NCBI RefSeq assembly: GCF_000718095.1
Contig: NZ_JOEI01000025.1
Coordinates: forward strand, 1 to 64,000
From: Streptomyces scopuliridis RB72
GTDB lineage: Bacteria; Actinomycetota; Actinomycetes; Streptomycetales; Streptomycetaceae
Direction: 5' to 3'
DNA: 64,000 nucleotides
Under the pieces are notes generated by a model that saw only the letters and a program-made list of their open reading frames with translations, was not told where the DNA came from and did no database searches. The position numbers and the translations under genes are program-made. Positions 1 through 6,177 of the stretch are shown in pieces (position 1 is the first letter of the stretch; every line of letters starts with the position of its first letter).

Positions 1-52
1 TGTACTCACCCTCTCGGGCTTTCCTCCGGGCTTTTCCCTTCGGTCTTGCGTT

Positions 53-190
53 TCCGACTCTATCAGACTCTTTCGTGTCCGATTCCCCGTCGGAGCGGGA
101 CCGCCTTCCAGTTTTCCGCTTTCGCGTTTCCCTTTCCAGCGATTCCGACTCTATCAGATCCTTTCGGGCCTGATTCCCAGTCAGAGTGGG
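53..190. repeat. Two-copy 47-nt imperfect direct repeat with hairpin potential
   Basis: Copies lie at 53-99 and 144-190, starts 91 bp apart, and match at about 39 of 47 positions. Both begin TCCGACTCTATCAGA. Each can fold as a two-part hairpin. In copy 1 the outer arms are TCCGAC (53-58) and GTCGGA. In copy 2 the outer arms are TCCGACT and AGTCAGA, with one mismatch. Inner arms are TCAGAC/GTCCGA in copy 1 and TCAG/CTGA in copy 2. Several differences between copies fall in the paired arms, which suggests a structured RNA or structured DNA element. Its function is unknown. Confidence 0.6.
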
Positions 191-434
191 CTTGTCGTCC
201 CGGCCGTTGGGCCGTTCCGACGAGTGAGACTTTAGCGGAATCTGCTGCTCCGACGCTAATCGGGGCCGCATCCCTTCGAACGCGGATTCCTCATTCGCAA
301 AGGCTCACGCAAAACAATGCGACACCAGTGGTCGCTCGTTTGTAGTGGGTCCTGCAGAATGACTGTCCGGGGACCGGCCTGGACCGGTGCTCACGTCGGA
401 CAGCTCGGAGAACATTACGGATCTGTGTTTGGCG

Positions 435-463
435 TGTCAACTTGAGGGTTCGGCCGCTACTCT
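435..463 (+). promoter_or_regulatory. Candidate promoter of a leaderless trpS leader transcript
   Basis: TACTCT (458-463) fits a TANNNT -10 box and sits 7 nt before the leader-peptide ATG at 471. A weak -35-like TGTCAA (435-440) lies 17 nt upstream. This spacing predicts transcription starting at or next to the ATG, so the leader peptide would be read from a leaderless mRNA. The alternative is a Shine-Dalgarno GAGGG at 464-468, only 2 nt before the ATG. The -35 match is poor. Confidence 0.35.
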
Positions 464-470
464 GAGGGCC

Positions 471-512
471 ATGACAACGCACGCGTGCATCCTTCAGTGG
501 TGGGCCGCCTGA
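471..512 (+). CDS. Tryptophan leader peptide (13 aa, tandem Trp codons)
   Basis: A 13-codon ORF encodes MTTHACILQWWAA and ends in TGA at 510-512. Two consecutive TGG codons (498-503) lie just before mutually exclusive hairpins, the classic design of a ribosome-stalling attenuator that senses charged tRNA-Trp. It precedes trpS by about 120 nt. From memory, the auxiliary trpS1 of S. coelicolor is controlled by ribosome-mediated transcriptional attenuation, and this matches that arrangement. The peptide itself need have no activity; its translation is the sensor. Confidence 0.85.
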   Translation: MTTHACILQWWAA

Positions 513-575
513 CGGCGGCCGCCCACACGCGTGTGCACTCAACGGCCGCCGCCTCGGCGGCCGTTCGCGTTTCTC
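501..575 (+). promoter_or_regulatory. trpS transcription attenuator (alternative hairpins)
   Basis: Three segments compete. Segment 1 (501-509, overlapping the second Trp codon) pairs with segment 2 (514-525). Segment 2 (514-521, GGCGGCCG) can instead pair with segment 3 (543-550, CGGCCGCC) as an antiterminator. Segment 3 otherwise forms the terminator: perfect 10-bp arms AACGGCCGCC (541-550) and GGCGGCCGTT (556-565) around a 5-nt loop, followed by a short T-containing tail. A ribosome stalled at the Trp codons would block 1:2 pairing and favour the antiterminator, letting trpS be transcribed. A further stem at about 582-611 sits just before the trpS ribosome-binding site. Confidence 0.8.
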
Positions 576-633
576 CCCCTCCGGGAGCCGGCCGCTGACG
601 GCGGCGGCTCCGATCCGGAGGGTGAAGAGAGAG

Positions 634-1632
634 ATGACGCGGATCTTCAGCGGGGTCAAGCCGACAGGGCATCTGACACTGGGCAACTACCTCGGGGCCG
701 TGCGCGGATGGGTCGAGGTCGATCAGCACCGGGCCGACGCGCTGTTCAGCGTGGTGGATCTGCACGCTCTGACCGTCGAACACGATCCCGCCCGTGTGCG
801 CAGACTCAGCCGGCAGGCCGCCACGCTGCTGCTGGCGGCCGGGCTGGATCCCGCCCTGTGCACCGTTTTCGTACAGAGTCATGTGGACGAGCACGCGCGG
901 CTCTCGTATCTGCTGGAGTGCACAGCGACCGACGGGGAGCTGCGGCGCATGATCCAGTACAAGGAGAAGAGCGCGCGGGCGCTGGCATCCGGGGAGAGCG
1001 TGCGGTTCTCGCTGCTGTCGTATCCGGCGTTGATGGCCGCGGACATCCTGGCGTACCGCACGGACGAAGTGCCGGTCGGTGACGACCAGACGCAGCATGT
1101 GGAGCTGACCCGGGATCTCGCGGTGCGGTTCAACCAGCGGTACGGGCATACGTTCGTCGTGCCGCGGGCCACCCGGCCGCCGGTGGCCGCACGGGTCATG
1201 GATCTCCAGGATCCGATGTCGAAGATGGGCAAGTCGCACGAGTCCGGCGCGGGGATCGTCTATCTCCTGGACGACGCCGATGTGGCGCGGAAGAAGATCA
1301 TGCGGGCCGTCACCGACAGCGGGCAGGAGGTCGCATACGACCCGGAGGCCAAACCGGGGGTGGCCAATCTGCTGGAGATCCTCGCGGCGTGCGGAACCGG
1401 GAGTCCGGACGAGCTGGCCGGTATGTACGACTCGTACGGCGCGCTCAAGAAGGACACGGCGGAGGCGGTGGTCGAGCTGCTGCGTCCGCTGCGGGAGCGG
1501 CACGCGGCGCTGGCCGCGGATCCCGGTTACGTCGACGGAGTACTGAAGGAGGGAGCGGAGCGGGCCAGGGGTATGGCCCGCCCGGTGGTCGACGCGGCCT
1601 ATCGGGCCATCGGGCTGCTGCCCGCGGGCTGA
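634..1632 (+). CDS. trpS: Tryptophanyl-tRNA synthetase, auxiliary TrpRS1 type
   Basis: Class I aminoacyl-tRNA synthetase that charges tRNA-Trp in the cytoplasm. The HIGH-type element reads TGHLTLGN at about residues 11-18. The KMSKS-type loop is the unusual PMSKMGKS at about 194-201 in place of a plain KMSKS. ATG 634 gives 332 aa, near the usual TrpRS length; GGAGG at 617-621 and the purine run before 634 favour it over the in-frame GTG at 622, which abuts the GGAGG. The leader peptide and attenuator fit the auxiliary, indolmycin-resistant TrpRS1 of S. coelicolor, which is regulated this way. A housekeeping trpS probably lies elsewhere; resistance is inferred from family, not seen. Confidence 0.93.
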   Translation: MTRIFSGVKPTGHLTLGNYLGAVRGWVEVDQHRADALFSVVDLHALTVEHDPARVRRLSRQAATLLLAAGLDPALCTVFVQSHVDEHARLSYLLECTATDGELRRMIQYKEKSARALASGESVRFSLLSYPALMAADILAYRTDEVPVGDDQTQHVELTRDLAVRFNQRYGHTFVVPRATRPPVAARVMDLQDPMSKMGKSHESGAGIVYLLDDADVARKKIMRAVTDSGQEVAYDPEAKPGVANLLEILAACGTGSPDELAGMYDSYGALKKDTAEAVVELLRPLRERHAALAADPGYVDGVLKEGAERARGMARPVVDAAYRAIGLLPAG

Positions 1633-1677
1633 GGTGTGATCTGACGTGATCCGAGGAGCAGCCGCGTCCGCCGACCG

Positions 1678-2487
1678 TCAGCCGTTGCCGGTGGCCAGGG
1701 CGCGGCTGCGGTCGCGCGCCGCTTCGATCGCGGCGATCAGGGCAGCCCGTACACCGTGGTTCTCCAGCTCCCGGATGGCGCTGATGGTGGTGCCGGCCGG
1801 GGAGGTCACGGCCTCCCGGAGCTTCACGGGGTGTTCGCCGCTGTCGCGCAGCATGACGGCGGCGCCGATGGCGGCCTGGACGATCAGTTCATGGGCCTGG
1901 GCGCGGGGCAGGCCCAGGAGGATGCCGGCGTCAGTCATCGCCTCGACGAGGAAGTAGAAGTACGCCGGGCCCGAGCCGGAGAGTGCGGTGGCCGCGTCCT
2001 GCTGGGATTCGGGGACGCGGAGGGTCTTGCCGACGCCGCCGAAGATCTCTTCGGCGTGGGCGAGATGGACGGCGAGGGCATGGCTGCCGGCGGAGATGAC
2101 GGACATGCCCTCGTCCACCAGCACGGGGGTGTTGGGCATGACGCGTACGACGGGGGTGCCGGCGGTCAGGCGTTCCTCGATGAAGGCGGTGGTGATACCG
2201 GCGGCGGCGCTGATGATCAGGCGGTCGGCGGTGACATGGGGGGTGAGTTCGTCGAGCAGCTTGCCCATGTCCTGCGGCTTGACGGCGAGGATGAGGATGT
2301 CGGCGCGCTTGGCGGCGTCCGCGTTGGTGACGGTCTCGACGCCGTACCGGTTGCGGAGCTCCTCGGCCCGGTCGGCGCGGCGGGTGGTGGCCAGCAGGTC
2401 GGCGGCCCGCCAGCCGGCCCGGATCATGCCGCTGAGCAGGGCCTCGCCGATCTTTCCGGTACCGAGGACTGCGACTGTCTGGGGCAT
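1678..2487 (-). CDS. proC: Pyrroline-5-carboxylate reductase
   Basis: NAD(P)H-dependent reduction of 1-pyrroline-5-carboxylate to proline, the last step of proline synthesis. The 269-aa product starts with a Rossmann motif (VLGTGKIGEALL, residues 5-16) and has the C-terminal helical dimerisation region with the family signature around SGSGPAYFYFLVEAM and SPAGTT. Length is normal. The ATG at 2487 is preceded by a GAGGTGA ribosome-binding site. It converges with trpS across a 45-nt gap with no obvious terminator, and lies about 150 nt downstream of the ABC-2 permease on the same strand, so co-transcription is possible. Confidence 0.95.
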   Translation of the reverse strand: MPQTVAVLGTGKIGEALLSGMIRAGWRAADLLATTRRADRAEELRNRYGVETVTNADAAKRADILILAVKPQDMGKLLDELTPHVTADRLIISAAAGITTAFIEERLTAGTPVVRVMPNTPVLVDEGMSVISAGSHALAVHLAHAEEIFGGVGKTLRVPESQQDAATALSGSGPAYFYFLVEAMTDAGILLGLPRAQAHELIVQAAIGAAVMLRDSGEHPVKLREAVTSPAGTTISAIRELENHGVRAALIAAIEAARDRSRALATGNG

Positions 2488-2636
2488 TGCGGGGTCACCT
2501 CGCCGGTGGGGATGGGTGCTGCTTTTTCCTTGCTGCTGTCCTTCCTGAACCATCCTCGCACCGGGGCCGGGGGCCGCGCGGGAGCTGTCCGAGTGGCGGT
2601 ACGGCGGCGGCGCGTCGGCAGGAGGGCCCCGGGCTT

Positions 2637-3476
2637 CTATGCCGTACGGCGGCGGAGGGTCGCCGCGCCCAGGGCGAGCACGAGCGCGGCGCAGCCGGCG
2701 ACGATCACGGTGTCGCGCACGAAGTCGCCGGTGACGTCCGTATGGCGCAGGACCTCGTTCATACCGTCGACGGCGTAGGACATCGGCAGCACGTTGGAGA
2801 TCGCCTCCAGGACGGGCTGCATGTTCGGGCGCGGGGTGAAGAGGCCGCAGAGCAGGAGCTGCGGAAAGATCACCGCGGGCATGAACTGCACCGCCTGGAA
2901 CTCGGACGCGGCGAACGCGGAGACGAAGAGGCCGAGCGCCGTGCCGAGCAGGGCGTCGAGGAGTGCGACCAGGAGGAGCAGCCAGGCGGATCCCACCACT
3001 TCCAGGCCGAGGGCCCAGACCGCGAGGCCGGTGGCGAGGACGGACTGGACGATGGCGAGCAGGCCGAAGGCCAGGGCGTACCCGGCGATCAGGTCGGCCT
3101 TGCCCAGGGGCATGGCGAGCAGGCGTTCCAGGGTGCCCGAGGTGCGTTCGCGCAGGGTGGCGATCGAGGTCACCAGGAACATCGTGATCAGCGGGAAGAT
3201 GCCGAGCAGCGAGGCGCCGATGGAGTCGAAGGTTGAGGGCGGGCATGGGGTCTCCCCATCGCAGGTAGGGGAAGCGTCGAAGACGTAGCGCAGCAGGAAG
3301 AGCATCACGCACGGGACGAGGATCATCAGCGCGATCGAGCGCGGGTCGTGGCGCAGCTGGCGCAGTACGCGGGCGGCGGTGGCCAGGGTGCGGGCGGCGG
3401 ACATCGGGGCCGCGGTGGTGCGGGACGGCGTCTTCGTGCCGGGGGCTGTCGTCGTACCGGGGGTCGTGGTGGTCAT
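2637..3476 (-). CDS. ABC-2 type transporter permease
   Basis: Integral membrane subunit (279 aa) of an ABC-2 exporter of the drug/daunorubicin-type class. After a Thr/Pro-rich N-terminal stretch there are about six hydrophobic segments, including ALMILVPCVMLFLLRYVF and a C-terminal IVAGCAALVLALGAATL. The conserved cytoplasmic RERTSGTLERLL motif typical of ABC-2 permeases lies after the second segment. Its ATG overlaps the ATPase stop (ATGA, 3473-3476), so the two are translationally coupled. The substrate cannot be read from sequence; a drug, lipid or small metabolite is typical of the family. Confidence 0.88.
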   Translation of the reverse strand: MTTTTPGTTTAPGTKTPSRTTAAPMSAARTLATAARVLRQLRHDPRSIALMILVPCVMLFLLRYVFDASPTCDGETPCPPSTFDSIGASLLGIFPLITMFLVTSIATLRERTSGTLERLLAMPLGKADLIAGYALAFGLLAIVQSVLATGLAVWALGLEVVGSAWLLLLVALLDALLGTALGLFVSAFAASEFQAVQFMPAVIFPQLLLCGLFTPRPNMQPVLEAISNVLPMSYAVDGMNEVLRHTDVTGDFVRDTVIVAGCAALVLALGAATLRRRTA

Positions 3477-4240
3477 CGGGCGCTCTCCTGGAGTGCGTTG
3501 GCCTCGTCGACCAGGTGGAGGAAGGCCGCTTCCACGGTCTCCGTGCGGGTACGGGCGCGCAGGGCGTCCGGGGTGTCGTCGGCGAGGATCTCGCCGTCGC
3601 GCATGAGGAGGAGGCGGTGGCAGCGCTCGGCCTCGTCCATGACATGGGAGGAGACGAGGATCGTCGCGGCGCGTTCGGCGGCGATGCGGTGGAAGAGGTC
3701 CCACAGGTCGCGGCGGAGTACGGGGTCGAGGCCGACGGTCGGTTCGTCGAGGACGAGCAGTTCGGGGGTGCCGAGCAGGGCGACGGCGAGGGAGACCCGG
3801 CTGCGCTGGCCGCCGGAGAGCCTGCCCGCGAGTGAGTCGGCGTGCGAGGCGAGGTCGACGTCTCCGATGGCCCGCGTGACCGTTTCGCGGCGGGCGGCGC
3901 GGCGGGCCCGTCCCGGGTCGAGGACGGCGGCGAAGTAGTCGAGATTCTGACGGATCGTCAGGTCGTCGTAGACGGACGGGGCCTGGGTGACGTAGCCGAT
4001 CCTGGCGCGCAGCGCGCCGTCGCCCGCGGGCAGGCCGAGGACGTCCAGGGTGCCGGTGACCTTGGCCTGGGTGCCGACGACGGCGCGCATCAGGGTCGAC
4101 TTGCCGCAGCCGGACGGGCCGAGCAGGCCGGTGATCCGGCCCGGCGATACGCCGAAGTCGAGGCCGCGCAGGACGGTGCGGTCGCCACGCCGGACGGTGA
4201 GACCGCGGGCACGGATGGCACCCTCATCAAAATTCATCAT
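3473..4240 (-). CDS. ABC transporter ATP-binding protein (ABC-2 exporter partner)
   Basis: ATPase driving the permease encoded by the next gene. Walker A GPSGCGKST, signature LSGGQ, Walker B LLVLDEP and the switch histidine in SSHVMDEAER are all intact. The C-terminal region resembles DrrA-type exporters. Start choice is uncertain. Tandem ATGs at 4240 and 4237 lack a Shine-Dalgarno; an upstream TTG at 4276 would overlap the methyltransferase stop codon. An inverted repeat (4232-4249) covers the tandem ATGs, suggesting a leaderless transcript with an operator on the start. Length from 4240 is 255 aa, normal for the family. Confidence 0.88.
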   Translation of the reverse strand: MMNFDEGAIRARGLTVRRGDRTVLRGLDFGVSPGRITGLLGPSGCGKSTLMRAVVGTQAKVTGTLDVLGLPAGDGALRARIGYVTQAPSVYDDLTIRQNLDYFAAVLDPGRARRAARRETVTRAIGDVDLASHADSLAGRLSGGQRSRVSLAVALLGTPELLVLDEPTVGLDPVLRRDLWDLFHRIAAERAATILVSSHVMDEAERCHRLLLMRDGEILADDTPDALRARTRTETVEAAFLHLVDEANALQESAR

Positions 4241-4249
4241 GCGATGAAT
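4232..4249. promoter_or_regulatory. Perfect 7-bp inverted repeat over the ABC ATPase start
   Basis: ATTCATC (4232-4238) and GATGAAT (4243-4249) form a perfect dyad with a 4-bp centre (ATGC). It covers the likely ATG codons of the exporter ATPase and is AT-rich against a very GC-rich background, as expected for a repressor operator. No regulator gene is adjacent, so the binding protein is unknown. Confidence 0.45.
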
Positions 4250-4272
4250 AATGGGCGCGGCCGGTGCGCCCG

Positions 4273-5019
4273 TCAAGCGCGGACGGTGACCGTCAGCTCG
4301 ACGGCATATGCCTCCTCGACGGTCCCGTCCGGGAAGTGCGTGAGCAGCTCCGTCCGCTCGTTCGCGAGGAAGTCGGCCGCGGCCTGTTCACCGCGCGTAC
4401 GGAAGACGGAGTGGCTGCCGAGATTGGCGAGGTGGGTGTCGAGGGTGACGCGGCGGGTCCAGGTGATACGGCGCTCCGCGCGGTCCATCGCGGCCGGCAG
4501 ATACCGCGCGCGACCGGTGGCGCTGTGGGCGCCGTGGTGCACGTCGTCGGCCCAGCGGCGCACCCGTTCGTCCTGGGCGGCGATCCAGGGCACATCGCCG
4601 TCCGAGATGTTCCACCAGAGGGCGAGCGCGCCGCCGGGCCGCAGGACCCGCAGGGCTTCGGGAACGGAGCGGTCCGGGTCGGTCCAGTGCCAGGACTGGG
4701 CGTACGTGACGAGGTCGGCGCAGCCGTCGGCGAGGGGCAGCGCGTCGCCGACAGCTCGGACGAGCGGAACATCGGGGGCGGCGCGGTGCAGCCGGGCCGC
4801 CATCCCCGGTCCGGGCTCGACTGCGGTGACCAGGGCGCCGCGTGCGCGCAGGAGGCGGGTGGCGATACCGGTGCCGGCGCCCACGTCGATGACGCGGGAA
4901 CCCTTGAGCGGGCGGCCGGTGAGCTCCTCGACGGCGTCGAAGAGGGCGGGCGGATAGCCGGGGCGGGCCTCGTCGTACTGGTCGGCCACGGCGTCGAAAG
5001 AGAGGGCGCGTTCGGTCAT
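4273..5019 (-). CDS. Class I SAM-dependent methyltransferase
   Basis: The 248-aa protein belongs to the UbiE/type-11 methyltransferase fold. The N-terminus FDAVADQYDEARPGYP is typical of this group. Motif I is VIDVGAGTGIATRLL (about residues 43-57), followed by an acidic motif II residue in TAVEPGPGM and the LRPGGALALWW post-motif. Substrate unknown. It ends 33 nt before the ABC ATPase start on the same strand, so it may be the first gene of a methyltransferase-exporter operon. Start ATG at 5019. Confidence 0.85.
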   Translation of the reverse strand: MTERALSFDAVADQYDEARPGYPPALFDAVEELTGRPLKGSRVIDVGAGTGIATRLLRARGALVTAVEPGPGMAARLHRAAPDVPLVRAVGDALPLADGCADLVTYAQSWHWTDPDRSVPEALRVLRPGGALALWWNISDGDVPWIAAQDERVRRWADDVHHGAHSATGRARYLPAAMDRAERRITWTRRVTLDTHLANLGSHSVFRTRGEQAAADFLANERTELLTHFPDGTVEEAYAVELTVTVRA

Positions 5020-5082
5020 GCGCCCATCCTGGCGGAGGCCGGGCGCGGGCCGGGGGTCCGGGCACCGCCGCGGGTCCGTGGC

Positions 5083-5625
5083 CTACTTGCGCTTGGGCTT
5101 CCTGCCGTTGCCCCCGCCGCGGGCGGCCGGGTTTCCGGCGCGGGCGCTGCGGCGGCGCTCGTACTGGACGACGGCCGTCTCGTACTCCCGGCGGCGCAGC
5201 CCTTCGCCCGGGGCCTCGACGAGGGAGCGGAGGAAGTACGCGACGAGCGAGCCGATGAAACCGATCGTCCTGACGCTGCGCAGGGACTCCTCGCGGGCCG
5301 GATCGGCCGGGCGACGCTGGAACCCGTCCCAGGTCCCGCGGAACGCGATGGCGCCGCACACCGAGAAGACCGCGATGACGAGCACCCCGACGAACGCGCC
5401 CACGTCCGCGATCTCCAGCCCCTCGTACGCGAAGCGCAGCGCGAAGCAGGCCGCGACGGTGGCGACGAGGGAGCCCGCGGCGACCACGACGCGGCGCAGT
5501 GCGTAGCCGCCGTCGTGGCCGACCCAGGTCGTACCGAAGAAACGGATGGCCTCGGGCTCCGGGCCGCCGTGACCGCGCTGTTCGGGGGGTACGGGGTGTA
5601 CGGGGTGTACGGGGTGCTCGCTCAC
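5083..5625 (-). CDS. Small multi-pass membrane protein, function unknown
   Basis: From GTG 5625 the product has 180 aa; an in-frame GTG at 5652 would add 9. The N-terminus has a short HPV tripeptide repeat encoded by 9-bp DNA repeats near 5588-5615. Three hydrophobic segments follow: VVVAAGSLVATVAACFALRF, VGVLVIAVFSVCGAIAF and TIGFIGSLVAYFL. The C-terminus is very basic (GNGRKPKRK). This resembles an inner-membrane protein with a cytoplasmic basic tail. I do not recognise a characterised family. GGGGA about 10 nt before 5625 supports that start. Confidence 0.7.
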   Translation of the reverse strand: MSEHPVHPVHPVPPEQRGHGGPEPEAIRFFGTTWVGHDGGYALRRVVVAAGSLVATVAACFALRFAYEGLEIADVGAFVGVLVIAVFSVCGAIAFRGTWDGFQRRPADPAREESLRSVRTIGFIGSLVAYFLRSLVEAPGEGLRRREYETAVVQYERRRSARAGNPAARGGGNGRKPKRK

Positions 5626-5692
5626 GTGGCGATTATCCCCGGCGTGCGTCACGGGGCCCGGTCAGGCCCTTGTCAGGCCCGATCAGACCCGG

Positions 5693-6052
5693 TCAGGCGC
5701 AGCGCGGCGCGACATAGCCGCTGCTGCCCGTGTAGACATACGCGTCCGAGACGAACTGTCCGTTGGCGATGTTGTCCCACAGGTTCGTCGTCCCGTACGG
5801 GCCGGTGACCCACTCACCGGGCTTCTGGCAGTTGATCGGGACACTCGCGCCGTACGGAAGCACCTTGACGAGTGAGTAGTTCGTGCCGGGGCCGCTGCGG
5901 ACGTTCACGCGGTAGTCCGGGTGGACCGCGTACCGCTTCGCCGCCAGCGTTTCCACGGCCACCGCCGTCTCGGCGGATGATGCCCCCGCGGACGTCTCGG
6001 CCGACGTCTCACCGGCATTCCTCACGCCGTTCTCAACCTCTTCGACTGCCAT
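5693..6052 (-). CDS. SH3-domain (SH3b-like) small protein
   Basis: A 119-aa protein from ATG 6052, preceded by GGAGGACCGC. The first 50 residues are Glu/Ala/Ser-rich and probably disordered. The C-terminal 65 residues form an SH3b-type module with YRVNVRSGPGTNYSLVKVLPYG, the usual bacterial SH3 signature, plus two Cys residues (INCQ and the terminal PRCA) that could form a disulphide. Such modules often bind cell-wall peptides. No classical signal peptide is visible at the chosen start; the longer frame to 6127 does not add one either. It is divergent from the kinase gene at 6178. Confidence 0.72.
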   Translation of the reverse strand: MAVEEVENGVRNAGETSAETSAGASSAETAVAVETLAAKRYAVHPDYRVNVRSGPGTNYSLVKVLPYGASVPINCQKPGEWVTGPYGTTNLWDNIANGQFVSDAYVYTGSSGYVAPRCA

Positions 6053-6177
6053 GCGGTCCTCCCCCTTTGAAGGTGCGTACTCTGCGCCGCGCAGGCTAGC
6101 AACCCATGGCTTGATAGCACGCATCATCGACTAGGCTCCGTGCGTCGCGCTTGCGCACGAATACACGGGGGTGGGCG

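Larger units (their letters stand above)
1..470. other. Gene-free region upstream of the trpS leader
   Basis: No open frame here has coding character. The stretch is less GC-rich than the genes and is pyrimidine-rich at its left end. Its one clear structure is the pair of 47-nt repeats at 53-99 and 144-190, described separately. The right end should hold the promoter of the trpS leader. I see no tRNA cloverleaf and no end of an upstream gene. Confidence 0.6.

Noticed and set aside
1..470. tRNA or 5S-like RNA gene in the left-end repeats
   Set aside because: The hairpins do not form a cloverleaf, and no T-loop GTTCRAAYC or CCA context was found.
457..1503. 348-residue minus-strand frame across trpS
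   Set aside because: Shadow of trpS; the leader peptide and attenuator explain the upstream part.
5655..5702. Repeated TCAGGCCC motif as an operator array
   Set aside because: Four degenerate 10-11 bp units overlapping the stop of the SH3 protein gene; short, GC-rich and without dyad symmetry, so probably simple-sequence drift.
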